Shown here: positions 24,277 through 34,476 of the stretch, one piece after another
How positions within the stretch are numbered: the first letter of the stretch is position 1
Layout: every line of letters starts with the position of its first letter
Assembly: GCF_028898845.1 (NCBI RefSeq)
Contig: NZ_CP118574.1
Coordinates: 1,736,001 to 1,800,000, forward strand
DNA: 64,000 nt
Direction of reading: 5' to 3'
Source of the DNA: Streptomyces sp. WZ-12
Lineage (GTDB): Bacteria > Actinomycetota > Actinomycetes > Streptomycetales > Streptomycetaceae
Notes under the pieces: model-generated
Told to the model about the DNA's origin: nothing
What the model saw: only the letters and a program-made list of their open reading frames with translations
Database searches by the model: none
Translations under genes and position numbers: made by a program

Positions 24277-24325
24277 GGGGCAGGGCGTTCGGACGTAAAG
24301 CGAAGCAGTCCGAACGCCCTGCCCC
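24277..24325. terminator. Large hairpin terminator, host DNA
   Basis: An 18-bp perfect stem (GGGGCAGGGCGTTCGGAC with its complement) around a 13-base loop. It lies beyond the stop of the leftward ABC exporter gene. The rest of 24080-24369 shows short GTGAGTGGG direct repeats and no gene. Confidence 0.85.
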
Positions 24326-24369
24326 GGAGGCCCGTCACCGCACCCCGACAGCCCCGCGCAGCGGACAAC

Positions 24370-26229
24370 TCAGCCCGCGCTGCAGGCGCAAAGGACAGCA
24401 ACCCCCACGGCGGGACAGCCGACAACGTGCGGCGCCGACCCATGGGCATCGCGGCGCACCAATGCCGCATAGCGGCCATCCGCGGCCAACAGCTCGTCGT
24501 GGGTGCCGCGTTCGGCGATCCGACCGTCGTCGAGGACGACGATCTGGTCGGCGTCCCGGACGGTGGAGAGGCGGTGCGCGATGGTGAGGGTGGTGCGGCC
24601 CTCGGAGAGCGCGTCGATGGCCTTCTGGACGGCGTGTTCCGTGCGGGTGTCCAGCGCGCTGGTGGCCTCGTCCAGGACGAGGACCGGTGGGTCGCGCAGG
24701 ATGGTGCGGGCGATGGCCAGGCGCTGCTTCTCGCCGCCGGAGAAGCGGTAGCCGCGTTCGCTGACGACGGTGTCGTAGCCGTTGGGGAGCGCCGCGATGT
24801 GGTCGTGGATCTGGGCGGTCCGGGCGGCCCGTTCGATCTCCTCGTCGGTGGCGTCCGGCTTGGCGAAGCGGAGGTTCTCGGCGACCGAGGCGTGGAAGAG
24901 GTAGGTCTCTTGGGAGACCACGCCGACCGCGCCGGCCAGGGTCTCGAAGTCGAGGTCACGGACGTCGGTGCCGTCGAGGGTGACCCGGCCGCCGGTGACG
25001 TCGTACAGGCGCGGGACGAGGTAGCTCAGGGTGGTCTTGCCGCTGCCGGTCGGGCCGACGACGGCGAGGCTGCTGCCGGCCGGGACGGTCAGGTCGATGC
25101 CGTCGAGGGTGGGGGCGACCTCCGGGTCGTAGCCGAAGGAGACGCCCTCGAAGCGGATCTCGCCGCGCGGGGCGGGCAGTTGGACCGGCGCGGCGGGTTC
25201 GGTGATGGTGACCGGCAGGTCGAGGTACTCGAAGATGCGCTGGAAGAGCGCGAGCGAGGTCTGCATGTCGACGCCGGTGGACAGCAGGGAGACGGTGGGG
25301 CGCAGCAGGCCCTGCTGGAGGGTGACGAAGGCGACCAGGGTGCCCAGGGAGAAGGCGGGGCCGCCGAGTTGGAGGACCAGGCCGGCGGCCCAGTAGATGA
25401 GCGCGGGCATGGCGGCCATGACGATGCCGATGGTGGCCATCCGCCAGCGGCCGGCCATGCTGGCGCGGACCTCCAGGTCGACCAGGCGCTCGGACTCGGT
25501 GGCGAAGTCCTTGGTGAGGGAGTCGGCCCGGCCCATGGTGCGGCCGAGCAACACCCCGCTGACCGACAGCGACTCGGTGACCATCGCGGACATCGTGGCC
25601 ATCTGCTTCTGCCGCTTGGTGGTGATCTTCTTGCGTTCGTTGCCGACCCGACGGCTGACCCAGACGAAGACCGGGAGCAGGAGCAGCGAGACGACGGTCA
25701 GCCGCCAGTCGAGGGCGACCATGGCGACGACGGTGGCGACGACGGAGGTCAGGTTGGAGACCAGGGACGTCGCGGTGGAGGTGACGGTGGCCTGCATCCC
25801 GCCGATGTCGTTGGCGATCCGGGACTGGACCTCGCCGGTGCGGGTGCGGGTGAAGAACGCCAGCGGCATCCGCTGGAGCTTGGCGTAGACGGCGGTGCGC
25901 AGGTCGTGCATGACGCGCTGGCCGACGGTGGTGGAGATCAGGGTCTGCAGGACGCCGAAGACGCTGGTGGTGACCGCGGTGGCGATCATGCCGAGGGCGA
26001 GCAGGGTGAGCAGGCCGGTGCGCCGGTCGGGTATGGCGACGTCCAGGACCTCCCGGAGGAGGAAGGGGGAGGCCACCGAGACCAGGGAGGACGCGGCGAC
26101 GAGCAGGCCGACCAGAGCCAGCCGGGCGCGGTAGGGCCGGAACAGCGCGAGGATCCGGCGGAGTTGGACCGGGGCGTCGGGGTCCTTGGGCGGCGGGGTC
26201 CAGTCCGGTGCGGGCGGTTCGGGACGCAT
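24370..26229 (-). CDS. ABC exporter, fused membrane and ATPase domains
   Basis: 619 residues: six membrane helices in about residues 35-330, then a nucleotide-binding domain with Walker A GPTGSGKTT, Q-loop VSQETYLF, signature FSGGEKQR and Walker B VLVLDEATSALD, all intact. It is a half-transporter expected to homodimerise, of the MsbA/LmrA-like drug or lipid export type. It is divergent from a marR gene with a clear operator between them, so it is probably an inducible efflux pump. The last 25 residues are non-conserved and run toward the terminator. Confidence 0.92.
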   Translation of the reverse strand: MRPEPPAPDWTPPPKDPDAPVQLRRILALFRPYRARLALVGLLVAASSLVSVASPFLLREVLDVAIPDRRTGLLTLLALGMIATAVTTSVFGVLQTLISTTVGQRVMHDLRTAVYAKLQRMPLAFFTRTRTGEVQSRIANDIGGMQATVTSTATSLVSNLTSVVATVVAMVALDWRLTVVSLLLLPVFVWVSRRVGNERKKITTKRQKQMATMSAMVTESLSVSGVLLGRTMGRADSLTKDFATESERLVDLEVRASMAGRWRMATIGIVMAAMPALIYWAAGLVLQLGGPAFSLGTLVAFVTLQQGLLRPTVSLLSTGVDMQTSLALFQRIFEYLDLPVTITEPAAPVQLPAPRGEIRFEGVSFGYDPEVAPTLDGIDLTVPAGSSLAVVGPTGSGKTTLSYLVPRLYDVTGGRVTLDGTDVRDLDFETLAGAVGVVSQETYLFHASVAENLRFAKPDATDEEIERAARTAQIHDHIAALPNGYDTVVSERGYRFSGGEKQRLAIARTILRDPPVLVLDEATSALDTRTEHAVQKAIDALSEGRTTLTIAHRLSTVRDADQIVVLDDGRIAERGTHDELLAADGRYAALVRRDAHGSAPHVVGCPAVGVAVLCACSAG

Positions 26230-26291
26230 GGGCTCCTTCGAGGGGGCGGGAACCAGAAGGCTGGGCGGATGGGAACTTTGCCGAGCTTAGC

Positions 26292-26316
26292 TCATTGTTA
26301 CCTATACTCACAATGA
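26292..26316. promoter_or_regulatory. Putative MarR operator
   Basis: TCATTGT-N11-ACAATGA, a perfect 7+7 inverted repeat in the 110-bp gap between the divergent ABC exporter and marR genes. It is placed to repress both promoters. Confidence 0.65.
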
Positions 26317-26339
26317 ATCTTGTCCTGTACCCTGGGGCC

Positions 26340-26795
26340 ATGTCCTCCCCCGAGCCGTCGGTCAGCGCCAACGTCGCCGAGCAACTGGTGCGACTGACCC
26401 GTCGGATGCACCGCAGCCAGAAGCGCCACATGGCCGACCTGGATCTCGCGTTCACCCCCGCGCAGTCCCGTCTGCTGCGGATCGTCGGCCACTGCCACGA
26501 CGCCCCGCCGCGGATGGCCGACCTCGCCGAGCGGCTGGAGGTGGTGCCCCGCGCGGTGACGACGCTGGTGGACGCGCTGGAGGCGAACGGCGCGGTGCGC
26601 CGGGTGCCCGATCCGACCAACCGCCGGGTGGTGCGGATCGAGCTGACCGACACCGGCCGGTCCGCGCTGCGGGCGTTGCGCGGCGCCCGTCGGGCCGCCG
26701 CGGAGGAGATCCTGGCTCCACTCACCGCCGAACAGCGCGCGGAGCTCGGCGGCCTGCTGTCCACCCTCGTCGACGGTCCGGGCGAACCGCACTGA
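26340..26795 (+). CDS. MarR-family transcriptional regulator
   Basis: 151 residues with a winged helix at about 30-110: FTPAQSRLLRIVG, then MADLAERLEVVPRAVTTLVDALEANGAV and the wing DPTNRRVVRIELTDTG. MarR proteins dimerise and release DNA on binding small phenolic or lipophilic ligands. Divergent from the ABC exporter with a shared palindrome upstream, it is the probable repressor of that pump. The ATG at 26340 is chosen because upstream codons would run into the operator. Confidence 0.9.
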   Translation: MSSPEPSVSANVAEQLVRLTRRMHRSQKRHMADLDLAFTPAQSRLLRIVGHCHDAPPRMADLAERLEVVPRAVTTLVDALEANGAVRRVPDPTNRRVVRIELTDTGRSALRALRGARRAAAEEILAPLTAEQRAELGGLLSTLVDGPGEPH

Positions 26796-26844
26796 CGGGG
26801 CCGCCCGGCCCGCCGCACTGACGCACCGTCAACCGGAGGTCACC

Positions 26845-29790
26845 GTGCCCCTGCTGGAGCCCACCCCCGAGGCCCTGCGGCCCACCGCGACCCGGCCCGC
26901 ATCCGACCGGGTGCCCGAGCGGCTGGCGGGCGGCACTCCGGAACCGTTGCGCGGCGACCTGATCGCCCTGCTCGGCGCGGACAAGGTGCGGCACGGGGTC
27001 TCCGACCTGGTCCGGTACGCCTCCGACGCCAGCCCCTACCGCTTCCTCCCGCAGGTCGTGGTGATCGCCGAGACCGCCGACGACATCGCGGCGGTCTTCG
27101 GCTACGCCCGCGCGCACGGCCGCCACGTGGTCTTCCGGGCCGCCGGCACCTCGCTCAACGGCCAGGCGCAGGGCGAGGACATCCTCGTCGACGTGCGCCG
27201 GCACTGGTCCGGCATCGAGGTGCTGGACGACGGCGCCCGGGCCAGGATCCGGCCCGGCACCACCGTCCTGCGGGCCAACGCCACGCTCGCCCGGTACGGC
27301 CGGCTGCTCGGCCCCGACCCGGCCAGCGCCATCGCCTGCACGGTGGGCGGCGTGGTCGCCAACAACGCCTCCGGCATGACCGCCGGCACCACCCGCAACT
27401 CCTACCGCACGCTGTCCTCGCTGACCCTCGTGCTGCCGTCCGGCACCGTCGTCGACACCGCCCGGCCGGACGCCGACGCCCATCTGGCCCGGGCCGAACC
27501 GGTGCTCTGCACCGAGCTGTTGGCCCTCAAGGCGGAGATCGAGGCGGACCCTGAGCTGGTCGCCCGGATCCGCGCCAAGTACGCGCTCAAGAACACCAAC
27601 GGCTACCGCCTGGACGCCCTCCTCGACGGGCGGACGCCGACGGAGATCCTGCGCGGCCTGATGGTCGGCTCCGAGGGCACCCTCGGCTTCATCGCCGAGA
27701 CGGTCTTCACGACCCTGCCGCTGGACCGGTGCACCTCCACCGCGCTGCTGTTCTTCCCCACCCTGGCCGCCGCGGCGAGGGCCGTCCCGCGCTTCAACGA
27801 GGCCGGCGCCCGGGCCGTGGAGCTGATGGACGGCAACACCCTGCGCGCGTCGGTCAGCGTGGCCGGAGTGCCCGCGGACTGGGCGGAGTTGCCCAAGGAG
27901 ACCGCTGCGCTGCTGGTGGAGTTCCGGGCGCCGGACGAGGCCGCGCAGCGGGCCCGGGAAGAGGCGGCGGCCGGGGTGTTGGCGGGGCTGGAGCTGGTCG
28001 CCCCGGTGCCGTCGGTCGACAACGCCTTCACCCGGGACGCGGCCACCATCACCGGCTACTGGAAGGCTCGCAAGGCGTTCGTCACCGCGGTGGGCGGCTC
28101 CCGGCCCTCCGGCACGACGCTGATCACCGAGGACTTCGCGGTGCCGCCGGCCCGGCTCGCCGACGCCTGCACGGCGCTGCTGGAGCTCCAGGCCCGGCAC
28201 GGCTTCGACGCGGCGGTCGCCGGGCACGCCGCCCACGGCAACCTGCACTTCCTGCTCGCCTTCGACGCCGGCGACCCCGACGACGTGGCCCGCTACGCCG
28301 CCTTCATGGACGACTTCTGCCGGCTGACCGTCGAGCGCTTCGACGGCTCCCTCAAGGCCGAGCACGCCACCGGCCGGAACATCGCGCCGTTCCTGGAGCT
28401 CGAATGGGGGCCGCGGGCCACCGAGTTGATGTGGCGGATCAAGGAGATCGTGGACCCGCGGGGCATCCTCGCCCCGCGGATCCTCCTCGACCGTGATCCG
28501 CGGGCGCACCTGCGCGGGCTGAAGACCATCCCGCAGGTCGAGGCGCTCGCCGACCCCTGCATCGAGTGCGGTTTCTGCGAACCGACCTGCCCCAGCGAGG
28601 ACCTGACCACCACGCCCCGCCAACGCATCGTGCTGCGCCGCGAGATGCTGCGCCAGCCGCCCCGCTCCGCCGTCAACGACGCCCTGCTGGCCGCCTACGG
28701 CTATGACGCGGTCGACACCTGCGCCGGCGACTCCACCTGCAAACTGGCCTGCCCGGTCGGCATCGACACCGGCGCGCTGATGAAGGACTTCCGGCACCGG
28801 CGGCACTCCCCGCGCGAGGAGCGGATGGCCGAGCGGACCGCCCGGCACTTCGCCGTCGTCGAGCGGGCCGCCCGGCTGGCGGTGGCCGCCGCGGACCGGC
28901 TCGACGACCGCCTGTTGACCTCGCTGACCGGCGCCGCCCGTAAGGCCGTCCGCCCCGATCTGGTACCGGAGTGGCTGCCCCAACTCCCCGGCGCGGCGGC
29001 CCGCCGCCTGCCCGCGACCCGCCGGCCGGGCGCCGCCGCCGTGTACTACCCGGCCTGCGTCAACCGGATCTTCGGCGGCCCCACCGACCACCACGGCCCG
29101 TCCCTCCCCGAGGCCGTGGTGGCGCTCGCCCGCCGGGCCGACCGCCCGGTCTGGATCCCCCCGGACACCACCGGCACCTGCTGCGCCACCATCTGGCACT
29201 CCAAGGGCTACGAGCGGGGCAACCGCCTGATGGCCAACCGCGTCGTCGAGGCGGCCTGGGGCTGGACGGCCGGCGGCCAACTCCCGCTGATCGTGGACGC
29301 GTCCTCCTGCGCCCTGGGCCTGGCCCGCGAAGTCGTCCCCTACCTCACGCCGCCCAACCGCGCGCTGCACGCCGAACTGACCGTCGTCGACTCGATCGTC
29401 TGGGCCACGGAGCTCCTCCCCCACCTGGAGATCGGGCGCACCCTCGGCTCCGCCGTCCTCCACCCCACCTGTTCCATGCAGCACTTGGGGGACGAGGAGC
29501 AGTTGCGGCGGGTCGCCGAGGCGTGCGCCGACGAGGTGGTGGTGCCGGACGACGCGGGCTGCTGCGCGTTCGCCGGCGACCGCGGCATGCTCCACCCGGA
29601 ACTCACCGAGTCCGCCACCGCGAGGGAGGCCGCGGAGGTCACCGCCCGCCACTTCGACGCCCACCTCTCGGCCAACCGCATGTGCGAGATCGGCATGGAC
29701 CACGCCACGGGGGGCCGCGGCTACCGCTCGGCCCTCCTGGCGCTGGAGTGGGCGACACGGCCGGGACACTCCAGCCCGTCCGGAGGGTGA
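26845..29790 (+). CDS. D-lactate dehydrogenase-type FAD and Fe-S oxidoreductase
   Basis: 981 residues. The first 500 are an FAD-linked oxidase (PCMH fold): VVIAETADDIAAVFGYAR, RAAGTSLNGQAQG and ACTVGGVVANNASGM. The C-terminal half has 4Fe-4S motifs CIECGFCEPTC near 572 and CAGDSTCKLACPVG near 626, and CCG-like motifs near 778 and 905. This fusion matches large D-lactate (or 2-hydroxyacid) dehydrogenases that feed electrons to the respiratory chain. GTG 26845 follows GGAGGT. With lutABC on the other side of the element, both lactate isomers would be covered; substrate choice is inferred. Confidence 0.88.
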   Translation: MPLLEPTPEALRPTATRPASDRVPERLAGGTPEPLRGDLIALLGADKVRHGVSDLVRYASDASPYRFLPQVVVIAETADDIAAVFGYARAHGRHVVFRAAGTSLNGQAQGEDILVDVRRHWSGIEVLDDGARARIRPGTTVLRANATLARYGRLLGPDPASAIACTVGGVVANNASGMTAGTTRNSYRTLSSLTLVLPSGTVVDTARPDADAHLARAEPVLCTELLALKAEIEADPELVARIRAKYALKNTNGYRLDALLDGRTPTEILRGLMVGSEGTLGFIAETVFTTLPLDRCTSTALLFFPTLAAAARAVPRFNEAGARAVELMDGNTLRASVSVAGVPADWAELPKETAALLVEFRAPDEAAQRAREEAAAGVLAGLELVAPVPSVDNAFTRDAATITGYWKARKAFVTAVGGSRPSGTTLITEDFAVPPARLADACTALLELQARHGFDAAVAGHAAHGNLHFLLAFDAGDPDDVARYAAFMDDFCRLTVERFDGSLKAEHATGRNIAPFLELEWGPRATELMWRIKEIVDPRGILAPRILLDRDPRAHLRGLKTIPQVEALADPCIECGFCEPTCPSEDLTTTPRQRIVLRREMLRQPPRSAVNDALLAAYGYDAVDTCAGDSTCKLACPVGIDTGALMKDFRHRRHSPREERMAERTARHFAVVERAARLAVAAADRLDDRLLTSLTGAARKAVRPDLVPEWLPQLPGAAARRLPATRRPGAAAVYYPACVNRIFGGPTDHHGPSLPEAVVALARRADRPVWIPPDTTGTCCATIWHSKGYERGNRLMANRVVEAAWGWTAGGQLPLIVDASSCALGLAREVVPYLTPPNRALHAELTVVDSIVWATELLPHLEIGRTLGSAVLHPTCSMQHLGDEEQLRRVAEACADEVVVPDDAGCCAFAGDRGMLHPELTESATAREAAEVTARHFDAHLSANRMCEIGMDHATGGRGYRSALLALEWATRPGHSSPSGG

Positions 29791-29803
29791 GGGCGAGCGG
29801 GCG

Positions 29804-31225
29804 TCAGCGAGCGATGTGCAGCGCCACCGCGCCGTGCGCCGGCACCGTGATCGCCGCCGAGCCGTCCCCGCCCACGCTCACCGTGTGCCCAGCGCACGCC
29901 GACGGATCCGCCGCGACCACGTCACAGTACGTGCCGGCCGGCAACGACGTCGCGAACGTCCGCTTCACCTCCCCGTCCCCGCCGTTGAGGGCGACGAACC
30001 CCGTCGACCCCCGCCCGAACGCGATCGCGTTGCCCCCGTTGTCCCACCAGTTGGTCAGCCCCGCCGACCCCACCGCATTACGGAACCCCACCATCCCGGT
30101 GATCTCCCGCTTGGCGTGCTCGTCGGTCCACCCGGAACTGCCCGACGGCGGCGGGCCGGCGTCCTTGTCGGTCCAGGTGTAGCCGGAGTAGACGTTGGGC
30201 GAGCCGTACGGCGAGGCGAGCATGAAGACGTTGGCCAGGGTGTAGGCCGCGCCGTCCTTGTAGCTGAGGGTGGAGCCGTTCCGCTCGGTGTCCCAATTGT
30301 CGACGAACGTACGGGCGTTGTCGCTGCCCAGTTTGCCATCGGCGACGGACTTCAGCTGGGCGAGGTTGCCGCCCTGGAAGGCGCTCTTGAGGTGGGTGCC
30401 GTAGCGGAACTCGTCGACGTCGCCGGTGCCGGTGTACTCGTCGGGCTGGACGGCCTCGTTGGCGCCGTAGACGACCTCCTGCACCCAGTAGCCGGGGTCC
30501 TTCATCTTGCCCTTGATGGCGGCGAGGTCGGTGGCGGCGATGTGCTTGGCGGCATCGATCCGGAAGCCGTCCGCGCCCAACGACCGCAGGTCGTCGAGGT
30601 ACTTGGCGAGGGTGGTCCGGACGTAGTCGCTGCCGGTGTCGAGGTCGGCGAGGCCGACCAGTTCGCAGTTCTGGACGTCGGAGCGGTTGGTGTAGTCGGA
30701 GATCGGCTTGCGGCAGGTGTGGAAGTCCCAGTCCTGGTAGTAGCCGGGGTAGTTGTACTTGGTGTACTGGGTACCGCCGGTGCCGGTCCCGGAGCCGGCC
30801 GACATGTGGTTGATGACGGCGTCGGCGATGACCTTGACGCCGGCGCCGTGGCAGGCGTTGACCATCGAGGCGAACGCGGTGCGGTCCCCGAGCCGGCCGG
30901 CGATCTTGTAGCTGACCGGCTGGTACGACGTCCACCACTGGTCGCCCTGGATGTGCTCGCTGGCGGGTGAGACCTCCACGTAGCCGTAGCCGGCCGGGCC
31001 CAGTTGGTCGGTGCAGGCCCGGGCGACGTCCGCGTACTTCCACTCGAAGAGGGTGGCGGTGACGGTCCGGTCGCCTGGTGGGGTGGCCTGCGAGGGCCAG
31101 GGGGCCAGGACGGTCAGGCCGACCGCGGTCACCATCCCGGTCAGCGCCCCGCCCAGAACACGGGCCCGGCGTCGGGCCGTTGGGCTTCCGGGTCGCCGTG
31201 CGGGGCGGCTCCTGCGTCGCTGCAT
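29804..31225 (-). CDS. Secreted alpha-amylase (GH13)
   Basis: 473 residues. A basic N-terminus ([18 protein letters not shown]) and a hydrophobic stretch ending before ATPPGDR form an export signal. The catalytic residues are present: nucleophile D224 in [10 protein letters not shown], acid/base E250 in VQEVVYG, and D309 in FVDNWD. It hydrolyses internal alpha-1,4 bonds in starch outside the cell and has the usual C-terminal beta domain without a starch-binding module. The ATG at 31225 is preferred over a longer frame because AAGGAG lies 7 bp upstream. An inverted repeat at 31352-31373 may be its operator. Confidence 0.93.
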   Translation of the reverse strand: MQRRRSRPARRPGSPTARRRARVLGGALTGMVTAVGLTVLAPWPSQATPPGDRTVTATLFEWKYADVARACTDQLGPAGYGYVEVSPASEHIQGDQWWTSYQPVSYKIAGRLGDRTAFASMVNACHGAGVKVIADAVINHMSAGSGTGTGGTQYTKYNYPGYYQDWDFHTCRKPISDYTNRSDVQNCELVGLADLDTGSDYVRTTLAKYLDDLRSLGADGFRIDAAKHIAATDLAAIKGKMKDPGYWVQEVVYGANEAVQPDEYTGTGDVDEFRYGTHLKSAFQGGNLAQLKSVADGKLGSDNARTFVDNWDTERNGSTLSYKDGAAYTLANVFMLASPYGSPNVYSGYTWTDKDAGPPPSGSSGWTDEHAKREITGMVGFRNAVGSAGLTNWWDNGGNAIAFGRGSTGFVALNGGDGEVKRTFATSLPAGTYCDVVAADPSACAGHTVSVGGDGSAAITVPAHGAVALHIAR

Positions 31226-31566
31226 CGTTGCGGCTCCTTCGTCATGGGGCACGGGGACCGCGCCCACGAGAGCAGCCACGCGCCAGGCCGCCATGGGGGG
31301 ATTTCCGTTCCGGAGCCTGCCTTTTCGTGCGTGGACACGTCAAGGTTTTCGGCAAGGCTTTTCAGGCTCTTGCGAAAGACACCGGCCGTGCCGGGCGGAG
31401 CGCCGCGCCGCGCCCTCGACGGCCGGGCACGCGCCCCGGTGCGAAAAGTCCAGCTACGCGCACCAGGAGTCCAATGTGCCCTCTTGTGCCCCAGGCCGCC
31501 CAACCGTCAAGGTCCTCACCGAGGTTCACGACTGTCCCGCGTACGATCCGCTCCCTTGGAGGACCG
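31226..31566. other. Divergent intergenic region, no gene
   Basis: 341 bp between divergent amylase and GH109 starts. Open frames here have no ribosome site or family features. The only structure seen is the inverted repeat listed separately. Confidence 0.6.
31352..31373. promoter_or_regulatory. Possible sugar-responsive operator upstream of amylase
   Basis: GCAAG-N12-CTTGC, within a wider imperfect match of TTTCGGCAAG to CTTGCGAAAG. CTTGC-type half-sites occur in operators of maltose-responsive LacI-family regulators in Streptomyces. It lies about 130 bp upstream of the amylase start. Confidence 0.35.
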
Positions 31567-33003
31567 ATGCACGAGGCACCACCGCAGAACCAGGAGCCCG
31601 AGGAGACCGGCCCCAGCCGCCGCTCGGTGCTGTGGACCGCCGGCGCGGCGGGCGCCGCCGGGCTGGGGCTCGCCGCTCTCGGCACCGGCCCGGCGGCCGC
31701 GGCCGCACCCGGCGCGGACGGCACCGCCGAGGCCGCAGCGACCGCCCCGAAGCCGCAGGGCAAGACCATGATCGGGGTGCCGTTCGCGCCGCGCAGCACG
31801 GTGCGGGTCGGCATCATCGGCCTCGGCAACCGGGGCGACAGCATGATCGACCTCTTCCTGGCGGTCCCGCACGTCCGCGTGGTGGCGCTCTGCGACCCGG
31901 TGAAGGAGAAGGTCGCCAGGGCCGTCGCCAAGGTGACCAAGGCCGGCCAACCCGCCCCGGCCGTCTACACCAACGGGGACCACGACTTCGAAAACCTCTG
32001 TCGGCGCACCGACATCGACTTCGTCTACGCGGCGACGCCCTGGGACCGGCACTTCGAGATGGCGAAGACCGCCCTGCTCAACGGCAAGCACGTGGGCACC
32101 GAATGCCCGCTGGCGCTGCGGCTGGACCAGCTCTGGGAACTGGTGGACCTCTCGGAGCGCACCCGCAGACACTGCCTGCAGTTGGAGAACTGCTGTTACG
32201 GCAGAAACGAGATGCGGGTGCTGCGGATGGCGCACGCCGGCCTCTTCGGCGAACTGCTGCACGGCGCCGGGGCGTACCTCCACGACCTGCGGGGCCTGAT
32301 GTTCGACCCGACGTACTACGAGGGGCCCTGGCGCCGGCTGTGGCACACCCGGCTGCGCGGCGACCTCTACCCCACCCACGGCTTCGGTCCGGTCGCCAGC
32401 TACATGGACGTCAACCGCGGCGACCGGGTGGTGCGGATCGCCAGCTTCGGCACGCCCGCGCTGGGCCTGGCCGCGTACCGCAAGCAGCACATGCCGCCCG
32501 GCGACCCGAGTTGGCGGGAGTCGTACGTCGAGAGCGACCGGACGATCAGCCTGGTGCAGACGGCCAAGGGCCGGGTGATCCGGCTGGAGCACGACGTCTC
32601 CACCCCGCACCCGTACAGCCGGATCAACAGCCTCGGCGGGACCAAGGGGGTCTTCGAGGACTATCCCGAGCGGATCTATCTGGAGCCGGACCAGGGCAAC
32701 GACGAGTGGGGCGACTTCGGCAAGTACGCCGAGTGGGACCACTGGTTGTGGAAGGAGCACGCCAACCCGCCCGGCGGCCACGGCGGGATGGACTACATGC
32801 TGGTCTTCCGGCTGACCCAGTGCCTGCGCCTCGGCCTGGTACCGGACTTCGACGTCTACGACGCGGCGACCTGGTCCGCACCGGTGCCGCTGAGCGACCG
32901 CTCGCTGAGGGCGAAGGGCATGCCGCAGGAGATCCCGGACTTCACCCGCGGGCTGTGGCACAAGGCGCGGCCCGGGATGGACTCGCCCAAACCGACCGAG
33001 TAA
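31567..33003 (+). CDS. GH109-type glycosidase (Gfo/Idh/MocA fold), Tat-exported
   Basis: 478 residues. A twin-arginine signal ([19 protein letters not shown]) leads to a Rossmann NAD site ([10 protein letters not shown] near residue 80), CDPVKEK and YAATPWDRH, then ECPLAL. This matches GH109 alpha-N-acetylgalactosaminidase-like proteins, which use tightly held NAD to cleave glycosidic bonds by an oxidation-elimination route. Export by Tat fits a cofactor-loaded enzyme. ATG 31567 follows TTGGAGGACCG. Substrate specificity cannot be read from sequence. Confidence 0.87.
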   Translation: MHEAPPQNQEPEETGPSRRSVLWTAGAAGAAGLGLAALGTGPAAAAAPGADGTAEAAATAPKPQGKTMIGVPFAPRSTVRVGIIGLGNRGDSMIDLFLAVPHVRVVALCDPVKEKVARAVAKVTKAGQPAPAVYTNGDHDFENLCRRTDIDFVYAATPWDRHFEMAKTALLNGKHVGTECPLALRLDQLWELVDLSERTRRHCLQLENCCYGRNEMRVLRMAHAGLFGELLHGAGAYLHDLRGLMFDPTYYEGPWRRLWHTRLRGDLYPTHGFGPVASYMDVNRGDRVVRIASFGTPALGLAAYRKQHMPPGDPSWRESYVESDRTISLVQTAKGRVIRLEHDVSTPHPYSRINSLGGTKGVFEDYPERIYLEPDQGNDEWGDFGKYAEWDHWLWKEHANPPGGHGGMDYMLVFRLTQCLRLGLVPDFDVYDAATWSAPVPLSDRSLRAKGMPQEIPDFTRGLWHKARPGMDSPKPTE

Positions 33004-33029
33004 CGGGGGACTTGCCCCCCGGCATGGCT

Positions 33030-33067
33030 CCGGGGTCCGGTGGCCGGTGGGGGCCGCCGGACCCCGG
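33030..33067. terminator. Bidirectional terminator hairpin
   Basis: CCGGGGTCCGG pairs perfectly with CCGGACCCCGG around a 16-base loop, between the convergent GH109 and dctA genes. Confidence 0.8.
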
Positions 33068-33071
33068 TGGG

Positions 33072-34445
33072 TCACTGCTCGCCGGGCGCGACGGCGGTGC
33101 CGTCCGGCTCCTCCTGGCCGGCGGGGGCGGGCGTCGCCGGCGACCGCCCGGCCGGGGCCGCGCCGGCCAGTACCTGCTTCGCCGTCACCCGGTCCAGCGC
33201 ACCCTCCCAACGGGACACCGCGAAGACCGCGACGCAGTTGCCGAGCAGGTTGGTCGCCACCCGCATCGAGTCCATGAGCCGGTCGACGCCGAGCAGCAGG
33301 GCGACCGCGGCGGCCGGGATGACGCCCAGCGCGGAGGCGGTCGCGGAGAGCGCCAGGAACGCCGAACCGGGTACCCCCGCCATGCCCTTGCTGGTCAGCA
33401 TCAGCACCAGCACGACGGTGAGTTGCTGGCCGAGCGAGAGGTGCACGCCGATGGCCTGCGCGATGAAGAGGGTGCCGACGGAGAGGTAGATGGAGGCGCC
33501 GTCGAGGTTGAAGGAGTAGCCGGTGGGCAGCACCAGACCCACCGCGTCGTCCCGGCAGCCGGCGGCGCGCAGCTTCTGCATCATCCGGGGCATCACCGTC
33601 TCGCTCGATCCGGTGCCCAGCGCCAGCAGCAGCTCCTCGCGGGTGTAGCGGACGAACCTCCACAGGCTCAGCCCGGTCACGGCCTTGAGGGCGAGGCCCA
33701 GCAGGACCAGGAAGACCAGCGCGACGCCGTAGCAGACCGCGATCAGCTTGCCGTACGTGGACATCGCGCCCAGCCCGTATTGGGCGACGAGGTGGGCGGT
33801 GGCCCCGAAGACCGCGAGCGGGGCGAGGCGCATGAGGTAGCCGACGATGGTGAAGACCACGTCCTGGGTCTGCTCGATCAGCGGCAGCACCTGGGGCACC
33901 CGCTGCTGCCCGAGGTGCAGCAGTGCCGCGCCCACCAGGCAGGCCAGGACCAGGACTTGCAGCAGCGAGTTCTCGGCGAACGCGCCGACCGCGCTGTTCG
34001 GCAGCGCCTCCAGGACGAACTGGGCGGCGGAGGGCAGCTTTCCGCCGCCGGTCTGGGCGTTGACCGCACCCTTGTCGAGCGTGGCCGGATCGATGTGCAT
34101 CCCCGCGCCGGGCGCGAAGACGTTGCCCGCCAGCAGGCCCACGACCAGGGCGGCGCTGGTCGCGACCTCGAACCAGATCAGGGCCTTGACGCCGATCCGG
34201 CCGAAGGACTTCAGGTCGCCGGCTTTGGTGATGCCGGCGACCACGACGCAGAAGACGAGCGGGGAGATCACCGCCTTGATGAGGCGGACGAAGCCGTCGC
34301 CCAACGGCTGGAGCGAGCCGCCCGCCTGCGGCCAGAGGCGTCCTACCAGGACACCGAGCAGCAGGGCGAGCAAGACCTGGGCGAACAGGCTGGTGCGCAG
34401 CAGTCGTCCGGCGCGGCGGACGAGGGTTCCGGTGGCGTGCGGCAC
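33072..34445 (-). CDS. dctA: C4-dicarboxylate carrier DctA
   Basis: 457-residue cation symporter of the DAACS family that takes up succinate, fumarate and malate. Diagnostic segments are GTGSSETVMP, LPTGYSFNLDG, TSKGMAGVPG and DRLMDSMRVATNLLGN, covering the re-entrant loops and substrate or cation sites. The polar Pro/Ala tail after residue 425 is not conserved. The second GTG (34445) is chosen since GGAGGA is 6 bp upstream; the first GTG abuts that site. Overlapping palindromes lie just upstream. Confidence 0.92.
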   Translation of the reverse strand: MPHATGTLVRRAGRLLRTSLFAQVLLALLLGVLVGRLWPQAGGSLQPLGDGFVRLIKAVISPLVFCVVVAGITKAGDLKSFGRIGVKALIWFEVATSAALVVGLLAGNVFAPGAGMHIDPATLDKGAVNAQTGGGKLPSAAQFVLEALPNSAVGAFAENSLLQVLVLACLVGAALLHLGQQRVPQVLPLIEQTQDVVFTIVGYLMRLAPLAVFGATAHLVAQYGLGAMSTYGKLIAVCYGVALVFLVLLGLALKAVTGLSLWRFVRYTREELLLALGTGSSETVMPRMMQKLRAAGCRDDAVGLVLPTGYSFNLDGASIYLSVGTLFIAQAIGVHLSLGQQLTVVLVLMLTSKGMAGVPGSAFLALSATASALGVIPAAAVALLLGVDRLMDSMRVATNLLGNCVAVFAVSRWEGALDRVTAKQVLAGAAPAGRSPATPAPAGQEEPDGTAVAPGEQ

Positions 34446-34476
34446 GGGCACTCCTCCATGGACGGATTTTGGAGTA

